DNA of 64,000 nucleotides from an uncultured Fusobacteriaceae bacterium (GCA_947038515.1 CAMQWJ010000002.1:156097-220096), one strand, 5' to 3'; shown: positions 25,893-35,978, counted from the first letter of the stretch. Notes: generated by a model not told the origin, from the letters alone. Numbers and translations: made by a program.

Positions 25893-26990
25893 TTATTCCT
25901 CCTCATCCAAAACATATTTAATTGAAATAGAGTTACATTTTGCTATTTCCAACTCTGATATTTTAATATCTTTTAATAACTTTAGATTTACTCTTTTTAC
26001 TCCTTCATCTTTAAAGATTTTTATAATATCTTGAATATTTAAATCTTCTCCAATTTTAAAATTTGAAGTAAATGATTTTAATTTTTTTATAATATTATCT
26101 TCTAGTACTTTTTTTGTAATTATAAAATCATCATAAGTTGTGTATTCCACATCAATATCATAATTTACAAATGTAGGATCTAAAATATTAACTTTATCTC
26201 CTAAAGGTCTTATTTTTATAGAATTGACTTCAGATAAAATTTTAGTTTTCTCTTCTATAGATAATTTTTCTATATCTTCTCCAACCACATATATGTTAAT
26301 AATATTAGGTATTGGAGAATGAATTGCTACTTGTTCCACTAAAGAAGAGGCTTTTTTTACACCAAAGATATATGAATATTCTGAACCTGCAGTTGTGAAT
26401 GACTCAGGTATTTCTCTTATTCTTTCCCTGTATCTTTCATCATTTTCAATATCTGCTCCACCAGTTACAGGTGTTATATTCTCGCAGTTTTGGAAGTAAT
26501 CATATCTATCAATTGAAATCTTTATTTCTCCAATCAATATTTCATCTAATTCTCCTTCTTTTTCAGCAACAACTGGAATATCAGCAAATAGGCTTCCTGA
26601 TTCTATTATTCCTATTTTCTCATTTTTAAATATTAATTCTCCTTTTGAGAATCTACTTCCAACAGGAATAATTACATCTCTTTCAACAATACTTGAGATA
26701 TGACATCTCATTGTTGTTCTAGCTCTGTTTGCTCCTAACCTATCACCTCTAGTACCAAACAAATCTCCTTTCAAATCTAACCTACTTCCTTTAGCAAATT
26801 TAAGATAATTTCCTAAAGCTACTTGATTCATCTCTGCTTTTGTTTGAGAGAGCATTGCAGCAACAGTAGAATATATAAAAGTTATTTCTGAACTAATAGG
26901 TAATCTTTCCCCTGTTATTTCTTCATGAAAACTTAATGCGTCATCTAATATTTCTTTAGCATCTGATTCAATTAAAATCAAATCATTCAT
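25893..26990 (-). CDS. Baseplate assembly protein J
   Basis: 365 residues: FHEEITGERLPISSE, NYLKFAKGSRLDLKGDLFGTRGDRLGA, VTGGADIENDERYRERIREIPESFTTAGSEYSY, the Baseplate_J hallmark. Structural wedge of the contractile-tail baseplate. Overlaps gene W by 8 bases. Confidence 0.93.
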   Translation of the reverse strand: MNDLILIESDAKEILDDALSFHEEITGERLPISSEITFIYSTVAAMLSQTKAEMNQVALGNYLKFAKGSRLDLKGDLFGTRGDRLGANRARTTMRCHISSIVERDVIIPVGSRFSKGELIFKNEKIGIIESGSLFADIPVVAEKEGELDEILIGEIKISIDRYDYFQNCENITPVTGGADIENDERYRERIREIPESFTTAGSEYSYIFGVKKASSLVEQVAIHSPIPNIINIYVVGEDIEKLSIEEKTKILSEVNSIKIRPLGDKVNILDPTFVNYDIDVEYTTYDDFIITKKVLEDNIIKKLKSFTSNFKIGEDLNIQDIIKIFKDEGVKRVNLKLLKDIKISELEIAKCNSISIKYVLDEEE

Positions 26991-27258
26991 TTATTTCCAC
27001 CTCACATGTTATTTCTAACCCATTTTCTCCCATATCACAAAATACTTGTATCAGTTTTAAATCAGTTATATATTTATTCATTTGACCTTGAATTTCTGTA
27101 AATATTCCATTTTGAATTACAGTGATTGGTTTATCTACTAATCTTCCATCTAGTCCAAATCCTCTGAATAAAGGTACTTCTCCTCTTGTTGTATTCAACA
27201 AAATATATAATTGAATTAGTAAAGGGTCGGTAGGTTTTACTTTATTATTTATTATCAT
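26983..27258 (-). CDS. Baseplate protein W (gp25-like)
   Basis: 91 residues from ATG 27258, preceded by GGTGAGGT; a longer TTG frame overlaps the upstream gene. Includes LIQLYILLNTTRGEVPLFRGFGLD, the GPW_gp25 core (the conserved E-R region reads EVPLFRG), and ends CEVEINE. Wedge/sheath-initiating baseplate subunit. Confidence 0.8.
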   Translation of the reverse strand: MIINNKVKPTDPLLIQLYILLNTTRGEVPLFRGFGLDGRLVDKPITVIQNGIFTEIQGQMNKYITDLKLIQVFCDMGENGLEITCEVEINE

Positions 27259-27265
27259 TTTTACC

Positions 27266-27868
27266 TCACCAATTTCTGACTTTTTCAATAGTTTCTTTTG
27301 CTACTTTATTTACTTTGTCTATAGCTTTATCGGCCATTTTTTTTATACCCTTCTCCAGGATAAATTTATCTGTTCTTTTCTTATCAATTTTATTGATATA
27401 TTCTTCAAATTGACAAGAACATTCAGCAACAATAGGAGCTCCTTTTCCATCTGTTTTAGTAACTTTAGCAGTGAACGTTTTCAAAATATAGTTCTGATCC
27501 CCTATTTTTTGATTACCCATAATAAGAGGGTAATGTTCCCCTAACTCACACATATCAATAAATTTATCTATGCTTCTTTGCACTGGAGCTAATGTAAAAA
27601 TTAATTTGATATCACAATTAACAGTCCTTAGTTTTCTATTTGAAAACTCTGTTATAGGTGGACCACCAATTCTTGAATGAGAAATAGTATCATTTCCTAC
27701 AGTCATAGAGTACTCTTTAGGAGTTAAAGTATTTCCTTCTGATACTTTAAAAGCAACTGGACCAAAGCCACCTAACCTTCCTATTGTTCCTATAATTGGT
27801 ATATCATTTAGGTAATCATTTAATACTCTATCTTTTGTGTCATTATATAAGCTTTTTATTATACTCAT
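27266..27868 (-). CDS. Tail protein U (P2 gpU-like)
   Basis: 200 residues: GGFGPVAFKVS, a SRIGGPPITEFSNRKLRTV stretch, LAPVQRSIDKFIDMCELGEHYPLIMGNQKIG, typical of gpU. Tail tube completion/baseplate. The stop lies seven bases upstream of the W start. Confidence 0.85.
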   Translation of the reverse strand: MSIIKSLYNDTKDRVLNDYLNDIPIIGTIGRLGGFGPVAFKVSEGNTLTPKEYSMTVGNDTISHSRIGGPPITEFSNRKLRTVNCDIKLIFTLAPVQRSIDKFIDMCELGEHYPLIMGNQKIGDQNYILKTFTAKVTKTDGKGAPIVAECSCQFEEYINKIDKKRTDKFILEKGIKKMADKAIDKVNKVAKETIEKVRNW

Positions 27869-28425
27869 ACTTCCACAAACCTTTTTCCACTAACTATTTC
27901 TTTTGTAGAGATTTTTCCACTCATATCTATATTTCCACTTTCTGAAATTCCTACTCCACCACTTGAAGATAGTCCTTTTTTCAAAGTTAATTTTTCAGAA
28001 ATTGAAACTGTTCCTTTGATTTCAACAGCTGATGTAATTACTGTTTTCTCAGCAGTTATATTAATATTTTTAGATTTTACTTTTAAAGTATCACATTCAA
28101 CTTCTATAGCTCCATCTTCATTTATTGTTATTTTACTTTTTTGATAATTTATTATTTTCTTTCCTTTTGATAAATCGCAAGGATTCATATCTGAAAACCT
28201 ACCCCCAATCACTACTCCTCTTTCATTACTATCATCAAACATTAGTACAATACAAGGAGTTTTAGGGTGTGGTAATTCAGAATTTTTATTTAAATAACTC
28301 ATTGAAGTCATAATTTGTAAATCTCCTGTTAAAATTCCATCAGACTCATCAAGTTTTACTACTGCAGTATAATTTGTTTCATTAACACTATGGATTTCTC
28401 CAAAAGCTATAGTAGTGCTCCCCAT
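27865..28425 (-). CDS. Baseplate assembly protein V (tail spike)
   Basis: 186 residues: N-terminal OB-type domain (GEIHSVNETNYTAVVKL, PKTPCIVLMFDDSNERGVVIGG), then a beta-helical repeat stretch (ITINEDGAIEVECDTLKV, NITAEKTVITS) and a short tip. Membrane-piercing spike. No obvious terminal HxH iron site. Confidence 0.87.
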   Translation of the reverse strand: MGSTTIAFGEIHSVNETNYTAVVKLDESDGILTGDLQIMTSMSYLNKNSELPHPKTPCIVLMFDDSNERGVVIGGRFSDMNPCDLSKGKKIINYQKSKITINEDGAIEVECDTLKVKSKNINITAEKTVITSAVEIKGTVSISEKLTLKKGLSSSGGVGISESGNIDMSGKISTKEIVSGKRFVEV

Positions 28426-28426
28426 A

Positions 28427-29527
28427 TTAATCCCCCTTATAATGACTTTTTACTAAATATGAATCTATGGAAAATTTGAATCCAGGTATATTTTTTACAA
28501 TTTTATTGACTAAATATTTCCCATCAAAAATACCTGCATCATATAAATCAAAAGTATCTCCTGAATAAATCCCCATATCACCCACTATTGAAAAAGATAA
28601 TTCTACTCTTTTAGTGTTTTCTTTTTTTAATTTTTTTCTTGCAAATTCTTCTAAATCTTCACTCTTACTTCTCCTATTCAATTTCAAGATTTTATCATTT
28701 GTTTTTTTAGGTTTCTTTTTAGGTTCTGTTTTTTCTCCAAAATATTTACCGTATGGATTACTTGTTTTTTTACCTGTCCCACTTTTAATTTGGTTACTCG
28801 TTGTAGCAGTAACCATTATTTTTTCAGTTTTATTAGTTTGTGGATTAATATATGTTACCTCTATGGCATCATATACTTCTTTGGTTTTTTCTGTAAGCCT
28901 ATAATCCAACTCTTTCGCACTTAGTCTAAATTTAGCAGCCTTCTTTTCAAATTTCTCTTCATCAAATATTATTAATTTATCAAATGCAATTTTTAAAACT
29001 GCACCTTCATCAGTTATTATCTTTTTTAAAAAGGAAAAATCTGTTTCTTTTTCTTGTTTTAAATTAGTAAGTTTAGGATTACTTTTACTCATAAATTTAA
29101 ACTTTAAATTATGTTTTTTAGCCATTTCCTTTCCTAGGTCTGACATAGTTATAGAAGTCCAAGACTTTGAATTCTTTTGATCTTGTGCTTCTCCAAGTGG
29201 AATTGCTAAAGCTTTTATTGATACTGAGTTTTTAGAAAAATCTCTGGAGTCTATATTATAGCTTCCCAGTGGATAAGATAATCTTCCCTCATCTTCTTTT
29301 TTCCAATTTTCAGTAATAACTGTTACTTCTAATTTTTGATAAATTTCCAATGCCCATTTAGGCATCAAAAATCTATCATTATCATTCCTTAAACTAAGAC
29401 TCACATCATCTATTGAATCTTTGAAGTTGTCTGTAATAGTTATTTTAGATATGTACTCTTCTAAGCTTTTTGAGATATCATCACCACCATATTTAACTAC
29501 TATACTGACTCTTCTTGCTAAACCCAT
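28427..29527 (-). CDS. Late control / tail hub protein D (P2 gpD-like)
   Basis: 366 residues with the gpD fold: DISKSLEEYISKITITDNFKD near the start, ALEIYQKLEVTV, a serine/lysine-rich middle and GDMGIYSGDTFDLYDAGIFDGKYLVNKI near the end. Forms the hub above the spike. Overlaps the X gene by 10 bases. Confidence 0.85.
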   Translation of the reverse strand: MGLARRVSIVVKYGGDDISKSLEEYISKITITDNFKDSIDDVSLSLRNDNDRFLMPKWALEIYQKLEVTVITENWKKEDEGRLSYPLGSYNIDSRDFSKNSVSIKALAIPLGEAQDQKNSKSWTSITMSDLGKEMAKKHNLKFKFMSKSNPKLTNLKQEKETDFSFLKKIITDEGAVLKIAFDKLIIFDEEKFEKKAAKFRLSAKELDYRLTEKTKEVYDAIEVTYINPQTNKTEKIMVTATTSNQIKSGTGKKTSNPYGKYFGEKTEPKKKPKKTNDKILKLNRRSKSEDLEEFARKKLKKENTKRVELSFSIVGDMGIYSGDTFDLYDAGIFDGKYLVNKIVKNIPGFKFSIDSYLVKSHYKGD

Positions 29528-29736
29528 GGTGGTAACTCCTCTTTTAATGTTTTTTCAATTTTAGGTATCTTTAATACTAAGCCAGAGGGAAAGCTAACAA
29601 TTTTTAAAAAATCTTTATTAGCTTTTCTTATATGATTCATCAGAAATTCATCACCATAAACTTTATAGGATATTAGATCCCAAGTATCGTTTCTTTGAGT
29701 TATATAAACTTTATACTGTTGTTCTGCTTTTTTCAT
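29518..29736 (-). CDS. Tail protein X (LysM-like)
   Basis: 72 residues: VYITQRNDTWDLISYKVYGDEFLMNHI, ending LPPWV, the compact LysM-type gpX that sits at the hub. Overlaps the end of the tape-measure gene by 26 bases, in another frame. Confidence 0.88.
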   Translation of the reverse strand: MKKAEQQYKVYITQRNDTWDLISYKVYGDEFLMNHIRKANKDFLKIVSFPSGLVLKIPKIEKTLKEELPPWV

Positions 29737-32623
29737 ATAGAGCCTCCTCTAGCATTTTTTGGAAGTTGTTTTGCATTTCTTCAAGCTTTGCATTTAGTTT
29801 TTCCATAATCCCTTCATCTACATTTCCTTGAATGTTGATAATTGGATTAAATACTAAAGTTGGAACTTGTGGAGCTACTTCAGTTGAATTATTAATGGTG
29901 GTTGAACTTGTATTCCCAACAGTGGATATAGAATTTAATAAACTACCTTTATTTTCTTCTGCTGTTAAGACTCTCTCACCTTTATGGAGTTCAGCAATAT
30001 ATCCGTCAAACGGTACATTTCTAAGTCCCATTCTATGACTTCCGTTTATTCCAACAAGAGGTTCAGTTGTCTGACTTACTGTACTTGCTGTTCCAACTGC
30101 TGACTCTGTAGCACTTCCTTTTCCTACAATTTTCATTACCCAATCTGGGGGAGAGGGTAATTTTATCATTTCTTTTATTTCAGAAAATTTAGTTGAAATT
30201 CCAGTGAAGACTCCACTAAAAAATTCTGTTATTCCAGAAAATGCACCTTTTATCCCTTCTGCCATTCCAAGAAAGGTACTCACTAAAGCCTCTTTTAATT
30301 CTAATCCTTTTGCTTTTATAGTATCCCAATTTCTATATATTCTAATTCCAGTAGCAATTATCATGCCTAAAGGTCCTAAAATAAAGCCTAAAATCTCTGG
30401 AAATTGTCCAAATATTTCTTTAGCTTTCTCCCACAACCCCATAAAGAAATTTTTAATTGATTCTATACAATTAAAGAATAAATTTACTATTGTAGATACT
30501 AAATTTAATGTGAAGTTCTTTATAGCTTCCCAATTTCTATAAATAGTAGCTCCTAAAAGACCTATTGGTCCTAATATAAAAACAATTAATTCTGGAAATT
30601 TAGCAAAAGTTGCTTTTATTTTTGCCCAATTTTTATAAACCATAAAAGCTAATAAAGCAAATGCTGCAATAATCCATACCACTGGTCCACCCATTGCTAA
30701 CATTGCAGCTTTCACTACACCTAAAATGGCTGTTAAACTTGTTAAAGTTGTGATTATACCTGTTATAACTGGGATAATTGCTATTATTCCCAGTACAGAC
30801 ATAAAAGCTCCAACAAACACCAATATGTTATCTACCCCCACAACTCCAATTATATAGGTTATTAATCTTATAAATGGTGCTAGAGCTTGTAATATTGTAG
30901 AAACCACTGTTGTGACTATTACTACTAAATCCATTAATCCTTTTATAAAACCACTTAAGAAATTTCCATCTCCTGGAAACATATATCTTATTGCTTCTAT
31001 TCCAGGAGCAAGTGCTTCTTTAAAAGAGTTTATAAAGTTTTTAGCTGTTGCTAATGTTTCTTGCCAAAATTTGTTAGCAGGTTCATCTGAAAATGTCCCA
31101 TTAATTACATTTGCTAGTTCTGACAAATATAAAGTTACTTTTTTTACTTGAAGTAAAACTCCTTCAGATAGCATCTTTTTTCCTATAGCTATTTTTATTC
31201 CATCTACTGCTGATAAAAATAGAATTCTACTTCCATTTGCACCTTCAAGCATTATATCTCTCATTTTAGAAGAGGCATTCACACTATCAACTGTTGTTGC
31301 TTCTATCATTTTTTCTACTGCTGCAGCTCCAGTGTATGCTACGCCGTTAATAGTTTTTTGAGCTGTTAAAAGTTTCCCAAATGCTAATGCTCCTTGCTTT
31401 CCAAGAACATCATTTAAAAAAGCTACTCGTTCTACTTTCCCCATAGTAGCCATTTTTTTCTCAAACTGCTGAACCGTAGCAGTCATTCCAACAAACTCAC
31501 CTTTTGAATTTTTTATATTAATTCCTATTTTTTTTAATGAATCTGATTTTTTAGCAAGATTGGTAAAGGTTGCATTTAATCCTCTTCCTGCCTGTCCACT
31601 TTTAATTGCTTGGTCTCCCATAAGTCCTAATATTGATGAAGTTTCTTCTAAACTTACACCAAGGGAACCAGCTCCACCAGAAGCATACTTAAAAGACTCC
31701 CCTAACATATTTACATCAACATTTGTCTTACTCATTGTATAAGCCAACACATCGGCAAATCGATTAGTATCTTTAGCAGTCATGTTAAATGGGATTAAAT
31801 TATCAGTTATAATATCTGATACTAATGCCAAATCTTCTCCTGAAGCAGCAGCAAGATTTAAAACTCCTGGCATTCCTGACAGTATTTCTTTAGTTGAAAA
31901 ACCAGCTAATGCCATTTTTTCCATCGCTTGAGCCGATTGTATACTAGTAAAAGAAGTTGTTGCTCCAAATTTCATAGCTGATTTTTCTAATATCTCAAAA
32001 TCTGTTGCTGAAGCATTTGCAATGGCTTGTACCCTCTTCATTTGTCCGTTAAAGTCCGTATATGCCCTTGCTGATTCAACTGCTCCATAACTTACAGCTA
32101 TTGTTCCAACAACTGCTCCTGCAACTGCTGCTTTCCCTACTTTCTTAGCACCATTTCCCACTGCTGTTTTAAGTTTTCCTACTCGTGAATTCATTCTTTG
32201 TTGTCTGTTTAATTGCTCTAAACTTCTTGTATTTCGTTTATATTGAGCATCTAAATCTGCAAGAGGAATTTTCATTCTTTGTAGTTCCATTTTAGATTTT
32301 TGATAAGCAGTTTTTTGCTTCCCCATCTTTGCATTAAGTGTTTTAACACTTTTAGTAAGATGTTTATACCTTTCTGTTTCTTTCTTACTCAAAGTTGCAC
32401 CAGCTTTTTTGGCTTGTGCTAGAGTTCTTAACTCATTTCTTTGAATCCGTATTTGTTGTATTGTTTCTCCTATTTCTTTTTTCTGCTTAGAGTGACCACC
32501 AATCATTTTTTGTGTTTTATTCAATTCACCCATTTCTTTTGATACTTTTCTAATGTTTGATGGTAATTGTTTGTCTACCTGAGCTTTTATTTTCATTACT
32601 AAATCCATATATTTTGAACCCAC
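29711..32623 (-). CDS. Tail tape measure protein (TP901 family)
   Basis: 970 residues: N-terminal coiled-coil, then ATSFTSIQSAQAMEKMALAG and MSKTNVDVNMLGESFKYASGGAGSLGVSLEE (the TP901 core). Several membrane-like segments follow (about 560-700), then repeated SFxNWxxI modules and a C-terminal NPIINIQGNVDE helix. Sets tail length. GTG start at 32623, chosen because GGGGAGGTGAGG lies just upstream. In line with the chaperone genes. Confidence 0.93.
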   Translation of the reverse strand: MGSKYMDLVMKIKAQVDKQLPSNIRKVSKEMGELNKTQKMIGGHSKQKKEIGETIQQIRIQRNELRTLAQAKKAGATLSKKETERYKHLTKSVKTLNAKMGKQKTAYQKSKMELQRMKIPLADLDAQYKRNTRSLEQLNRQQRMNSRVGKLKTAVGNGAKKVGKAAVAGAVVGTIAVSYGAVESARAYTDFNGQMKRVQAIANASATDFEILEKSAMKFGATTSFTSIQSAQAMEKMALAGFSTKEILSGMPGVLNLAAASGEDLALVSDIITDNLIPFNMTAKDTNRFADVLAYTMSKTNVDVNMLGESFKYASGGAGSLGVSLEETSSILGLMGDQAIKSGQAGRGLNATFTNLAKKSDSLKKIGINIKNSKGEFVGMTATVQQFEKKMATMGKVERVAFLNDVLGKQGALAFGKLLTAQKTINGVAYTGAAAVEKMIEATTVDSVNASSKMRDIMLEGANGSRILFLSAVDGIKIAIGKKMLSEGVLLQVKKVTLYLSELANVINGTFSDEPANKFWQETLATAKNFINSFKEALAPGIEAIRYMFPGDGNFLSGFIKGLMDLVVIVTTVVSTILQALAPFIRLITYIIGVVGVDNILVFVGAFMSVLGIIAIIPVITGIITTLTSLTAILGVVKAAMLAMGGPVVWIIAAFALLAFMVYKNWAKIKATFAKFPELIVFILGPIGLLGATIYRNWEAIKNFTLNLVSTIVNLFFNCIESIKNFFMGLWEKAKEIFGQFPEILGFILGPLGMIIATGIRIYRNWDTIKAKGLELKEALVSTFLGMAEGIKGAFSGITEFFSGVFTGISTKFSEIKEMIKLPSPPDWVMKIVGKGSATESAVGTASTVSQTTEPLVGINGSHRMGLRNVPFDGYIAELHKGERVLTAEENKGSLLNSISTVGNTSSTTINNSTEVAPQVPTLVFNPIINIQGNVDEGIMEKLNAKLEEMQNNFQKMLEEALYEKSRTTV

Positions 32624-32659
32624 TTCCTCACCTCCCCTTTTTCTTTTTTATTCCTTTAT

Positions 32660-33228
32660 TTATTTATTCTTTTCATAATATTCATTACTCATATCTATAA
32701 GCTGTTCCAGTCTAGACAATTTAGAATTTAATAAAGTTTCATAACTTATATTTAAGTTTAAGCCCCAAGAATTATTTACTCTTGAGGCTATAATATCTAT
32801 TAGTTCTATTATTGCTTTTTCATAATCGTTGCCTAGTCTTCTGTCAAAAAACTTCTAACAAAAGTGACTATTGCTCTATAATCTTTGACTTTTAAATCCA
32901 TAAATTCTCTTAGTTTTATACCAGTCATTCTTTCAGCTGCCATAATGTGAAAATAATCATCTAAATCAGCTATTAGTCCTGCGTTTCTTTTTCTATCAAG
33001 AAAATATTTGTCTTTTAATTCAATGACTATTCTTCCTGTCATCATATCTGTGTTAAAGTCTATTATTCTACCATCAGAAAGTTTTACTTGTGTTTTAGTA
33101 TCTAGTTCTTCTGTTTCCATATTTTTTCCTAATTCTATTACTTCTATTTCTTCCTTTTTTTCAGTCCCTATCCCTAATTCTTTCTCTACTTTTTCTATTT
33201 CTTTTTCATGTTTTTTTAATTTATCCAT
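32660..33228 (-). CDS. Tail assembly chaperone, -1 frameshift extended form (E+E'-like)
   Basis: Near the end of the 131-residue chaperone frame the RNA reads T-TTT-TTG (32851-32845), a canonical X-XXY-YYZ slippery heptamer. A -1 shift there opens a second frame reading FDRRLGNDYEKAIIELIDII, NNSWGLNLNISYETLL, LEQLIDMSNEYYEKNK, with stop at 32662-32660. The fused product is about 189 residues. This is the arrangement of P2 E/E' and lambda G/GT, placed as usual between tube and tape-measure genes. The extension has no start codon of its own. Confidence 0.8.
32833..33228 (-). CDS. Tail assembly chaperone, short form (gpE / Mu gp41-like)
   Basis: 131 residues: acidic/lysine-rich start, then VKLSDGRIIDFNTDMMTGRIVIEL, AAERMTGIKLREFMDLKVKDYRAIV, matching the E/41/14 chaperone family. 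Coats the tape measure during tail assembly; the short form is the major product. Ends FLTED seven codons after the slippery site begins. Confidence 0.85.
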   Translation of the reverse strand: MDKLKKHEKEIEKVEKELGIGTEKKEEIEVIELGKNMETEELDTKTQVKLSDGRIIDFNTDMMTGRIVIELKDKYFLDRKRNAGLIADLDDYFHIMAAERMTGIKLREFMDLKVKDYRAIVTFVRSFLTED

Positions 33229-33247
33229 TTTTTATTCCTCCTAGTTT

Positions 33248-33763
33248 TTATGATCCTAACATTGTATTTATAGCAGCTAATACATCTTCCCCATCTATAA
33301 CAACTTTTCTATTGAATACATCTATTTCATTTTGAACTTCTCCATCAATCTCTAATTTATAATATGTTAAAGATAAAACTCTTTCTGGTTCTACCTTTCC
33401 ACCTTTTGAAAGCTCTCCTTCTTTTGATGATTTTATCTGTCCTTTCATACTTACTACAAGTTTTTGAGTCATCACATCATGAGTTTGTCCATCTCTTCCT
33501 TGTAAAACAGCTACTGCAACTAGATTAATTGGTTTCCCTCGTGTTTTTAATGTATTTTTTGACATGCCTCTGAATTTTAAAGTTACAGACATCGCACTTT
33601 GTAATCCTATAACGACCTCTTCGTAATTCCCCATTCCTAGTCCACTTATTTCTTCTGTTTTATTTTCCATGTCTGGAAGAGTTATAGTTGCTATCCCTAC
33701 TATTTCTTCTGAACCTTCTATACGGACTATCGCGTCCGTAATTAGTGTTGGTAAAAAACTCAT
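33248..33763 (-). CDS. Major tail tube protein (P2 FII-like)
   Basis: 171 residues: LITDAIVRIEGSEEIVGIATITLPD, ISGLGMGNYEEVVIGLQSAMSVTLKFRG, KVEPERVLSLTYYKLEIDGE. Polymerises as the inner tube. Directly downstream of the sheath gene. Confidence 0.92.
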   Translation of the reverse strand: MSFLPTLITDAIVRIEGSEEIVGIATITLPDMENKTEEISGLGMGNYEEVVIGLQSAMSVTLKFRGMSKNTLKTRGKPINLVAVAVLQGRDGQTHDVMTQKLVVSMKGQIKSSKEGELSKGGKVEPERVLSLTYYKLEIDGEVQNEIDVFNRKVVIDGEDVLAAINTMLGS

Positions 33764-33783
33764 TTTTATTCCTCCTTACTATA

Positions 33784-35211
33784 TTATTTAAATGTTTTAG
33801 CATAGTTTGTGTCATACTCAAGTATGAATTCTAAAGCTTCTCCTGGCATTACTATCCCTAAATAGATGTGCCATTTAAATCTTCCATTAGTCATATCCAC
33901 CAATGGATTTTCACTTTCTAAAAACTCTATTCTTCCACCTAAAAGCTTACCTTCAGATACTAAACCTGCTAAAAACATATTAATTTTCATTTTGATATTT
34001 TCAGCTTTTGATAATGTCATAGGTCTATCAACATCTGCTTCTGTATTTAACATTAATGCATTAGCTATGTACTTAAACATTCTTTTAGCAGGTATAAAAG
34101 TATCTTTAGGATCGGTTGTTCCCCCTGGCTGTTGAATAGAAGTTCTATTTCCCCAACAAACTGTACCGTTAGGTCTTTGAATAATAGTTACTATTCCATT
34201 TTCATTTAATAAATTAGCTTGATTTTCATCAAGATTTAAATCAACATATTCTCCATCTTTTTTCCATGAAATCCCTTCAACTTTAATATTTTTGTTTGAA
34301 GGAGATTCAAAAGGAACTCCCCCATTAGATGCATCAACTGAATTCATCAGTGCTGCAAGAAGAATGTCTTGTGGAATAAATTCTTCTCCTAATCTTCCTA
34401 TTCCATATGTAAGAATTTGGTCTTCATCTATGAAATTTTTATCTTTTTTATATTTTATTAAATCACCATATGGAATATCAATTGGGAGATTTACTATTGA
34501 CATTGCCCCCCATTTCCCTCCAATCTTACTAGATTTAGTATCCAATATTGCTCTTACTTCAGGATCGTGTGAAAATCCAGGAGCAATAACAACACTTGGA
34601 ATCATAGAATACTTTTGAAATATTGTTCCTAGTACTTCTAACCCTTTTGTTTCTAAAGTAATTGCATCTATTCCACCAATTATATCGTCTTTCGTCACTT
34701 TACTTGGGTCTAAACAATCAAATCCAATCATTAAAGTTGTTAATTCTTGATTTTCAAATTCTAAATTTAATTTACCTTCTGAGTCAAAGAAAAAAGAATA
34801 TTCTTCTTTTTCAATCTTTATTTCCCCATTTTTTATAACTAAGCTGTCTGTTAAAATTCCTATTTCTTCTAATTTTACTTTTCCTTTTTCAATAGTTTTA
34901 TTGAATGCTTGTATTGTTTTTTTATGTCTAGTTGGGTCTAAAACATTAATACATATAATTGGTTTTATTCCATATATCTGCATAAAAGTATACAAAGTTG
35001 TTGAAATTGAATATTCTGACAAATTATTTATTCCACCAAACTTTTCTTGAGCTTCAGTAGGTGTCATAATTAGTTCTGCTCTATTTATAGAAGTAATATC
35101 TCCCATATTAATTGGAGCTATTCCTATCACAACTGCTGGAGATTGTGCTATATTCATTCCTTGAAGTTGAGTAGGTACTTCGCTACTATATGTTCCATGT
35201 TTAAATGCCAT
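33784..35211 (-). CDS. Tail sheath protein (P2 FI-like)
   Basis: 475 residues: SAVVIGIAPI start, VVIAPGFSHDPEVRAIL, NLPIDIPYG, the C-terminal VDRPMTLSKAENIKMKINMFLAGLVSEGKLLGGRIEFLE and IYLGIVMPGEALEFILEYD. Contractile sheath; its presence makes the phage a myovirus type. Confidence 0.95.
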   Translation of the reverse strand: MAFKHGTYSSEVPTQLQGMNIAQSPAVVIGIAPINMGDITSINRAELIMTPTEAQEKFGGINNLSEYSISTTLYTFMQIYGIKPIICINVLDPTRHKKTIQAFNKTIEKGKVKLEEIGILTDSLVIKNGEIKIEKEEYSFFFDSEGKLNLEFENQELTTLMIGFDCLDPSKVTKDDIIGGIDAITLETKGLEVLGTIFQKYSMIPSVVIAPGFSHDPEVRAILDTKSSKIGGKWGAMSIVNLPIDIPYGDLIKYKKDKNFIDEDQILTYGIGRLGEEFIPQDILLAALMNSVDASNGGVPFESPSNKNIKVEGISWKKDGEYVDLNLDENQANLLNENGIVTIIQRPNGTVCWGNRTSIQQPGGTTDPKDTFIPAKRMFKYIANALMLNTEADVDRPMTLSKAENIKMKINMFLAGLVSEGKLLGGRIEFLESENPLVDMTNGRFKWHIYLGIVMPGEALEFILEYDTNYAKTFK

Positions 35212-35509
35212 CTTTCTCCTCCCTCATTCGTTTCCCTACTTCTATTATTTTTTTATTTATCCAAGAGTTTTCATCTCGCATTCTTGTTTTAACTTCTGCA
35301 TAGTCACTTATTTTTATAAATAATTTAATTAATCCAGGTATTTCTTTAAATATTTTCTTATAGTTATCTAAATTTTTTACAATAGAATTTTTTACAATAT
35401 TAATTCTATGGTTTGCCACTGTTTCTCCCACATATACAAATGCTTCTTTGCTAATATTTTTTTCTATTTTTTCTTCTTTTTCTATATTATTTTTTTTAAT
35501 TGTAATCAT
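35201..35509 (-). CDS. Small phage protein before the sheath, unknown
   Basis: 102 residues, highly charged, helical, no membrane segment. Overlaps the sheath gene start by 11 bases and the preceding gene by 14. Position suggests a neck or connector accessory. No family recognised. Confidence 0.55.
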   Translation of the reverse strand: MITIKKNNIEKEEKIEKNISKEAFVYVGETVANHRINIVKNSIVKNLDNYKKIFKEIPGLIKLFIKISDYAEVKTRMRDENSWINKKIIEVGKRMREEKDGI

Positions 35510-35978
35510 CTCCTTTAAATCGACTTTCTACCACTGGAATTCTTAGCTTTATTTGAATATTATAAATCCAAAAACCTCCTCCTGAACCTTCTTCACTGAA
35601 AGAGCCCTCAAATTCCTCTGGAACAGTTTCAAATCCAGCATTTAGAAATGGATTTATCGTTAAAATTTCTAAAACTTTTTCTGAAAAGTCTTGAACAGTG
35701 GAATATCCACCAAGTCCTTCTTCCTCAATCATTAACCCTATTTTCATTTCTTGAATTTTTTCTGAAACTCCAGAATTAATACTTTGTTTTAATAGCCCTG
35801 TTCTTATTATTAACAATGGATAGGTTGTTTTTTCTTTTCCTTCAAGTTTATCTTGAATTGTTTTTTCTTCTACGAAACCTCTTACAAAATTAATAGTTTT
35901 ATTATTAATTTTATAATCTTCTAATTCTTTTTTTAAAAATTTTAATAGTGATTCTTCAGCTTTTTTTATAAAATTCAT
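35496..35978 (-). CDS. Probable tail terminator / Mu gp37-like protein
   Basis: 160 residues: helix start, YPLLIIRTGLLKQSINSGVSEKIQEMKIGLMIEEEG, SEKVLEILTINPFL, FWIYNIQIKLRIPVVE. The strand order and position between Z and the sheath fit the tail-terminator/DUF1834 class. Confidence 0.55.
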   Translation of the reverse strand: MNFIKKAEESLLKFLKKELEDYKINNKTINFVRGFVEEKTIQDKLEGKEKTTYPLLIIRTGLLKQSINSGVSEKIQEMKIGLMIEEEGLGGYSTVQDFSEKVLEILTINPFLNAGFETVPEEFEGSFSEEGSGGGFWIYNIQIKLRIPVVESRFKGDDYN

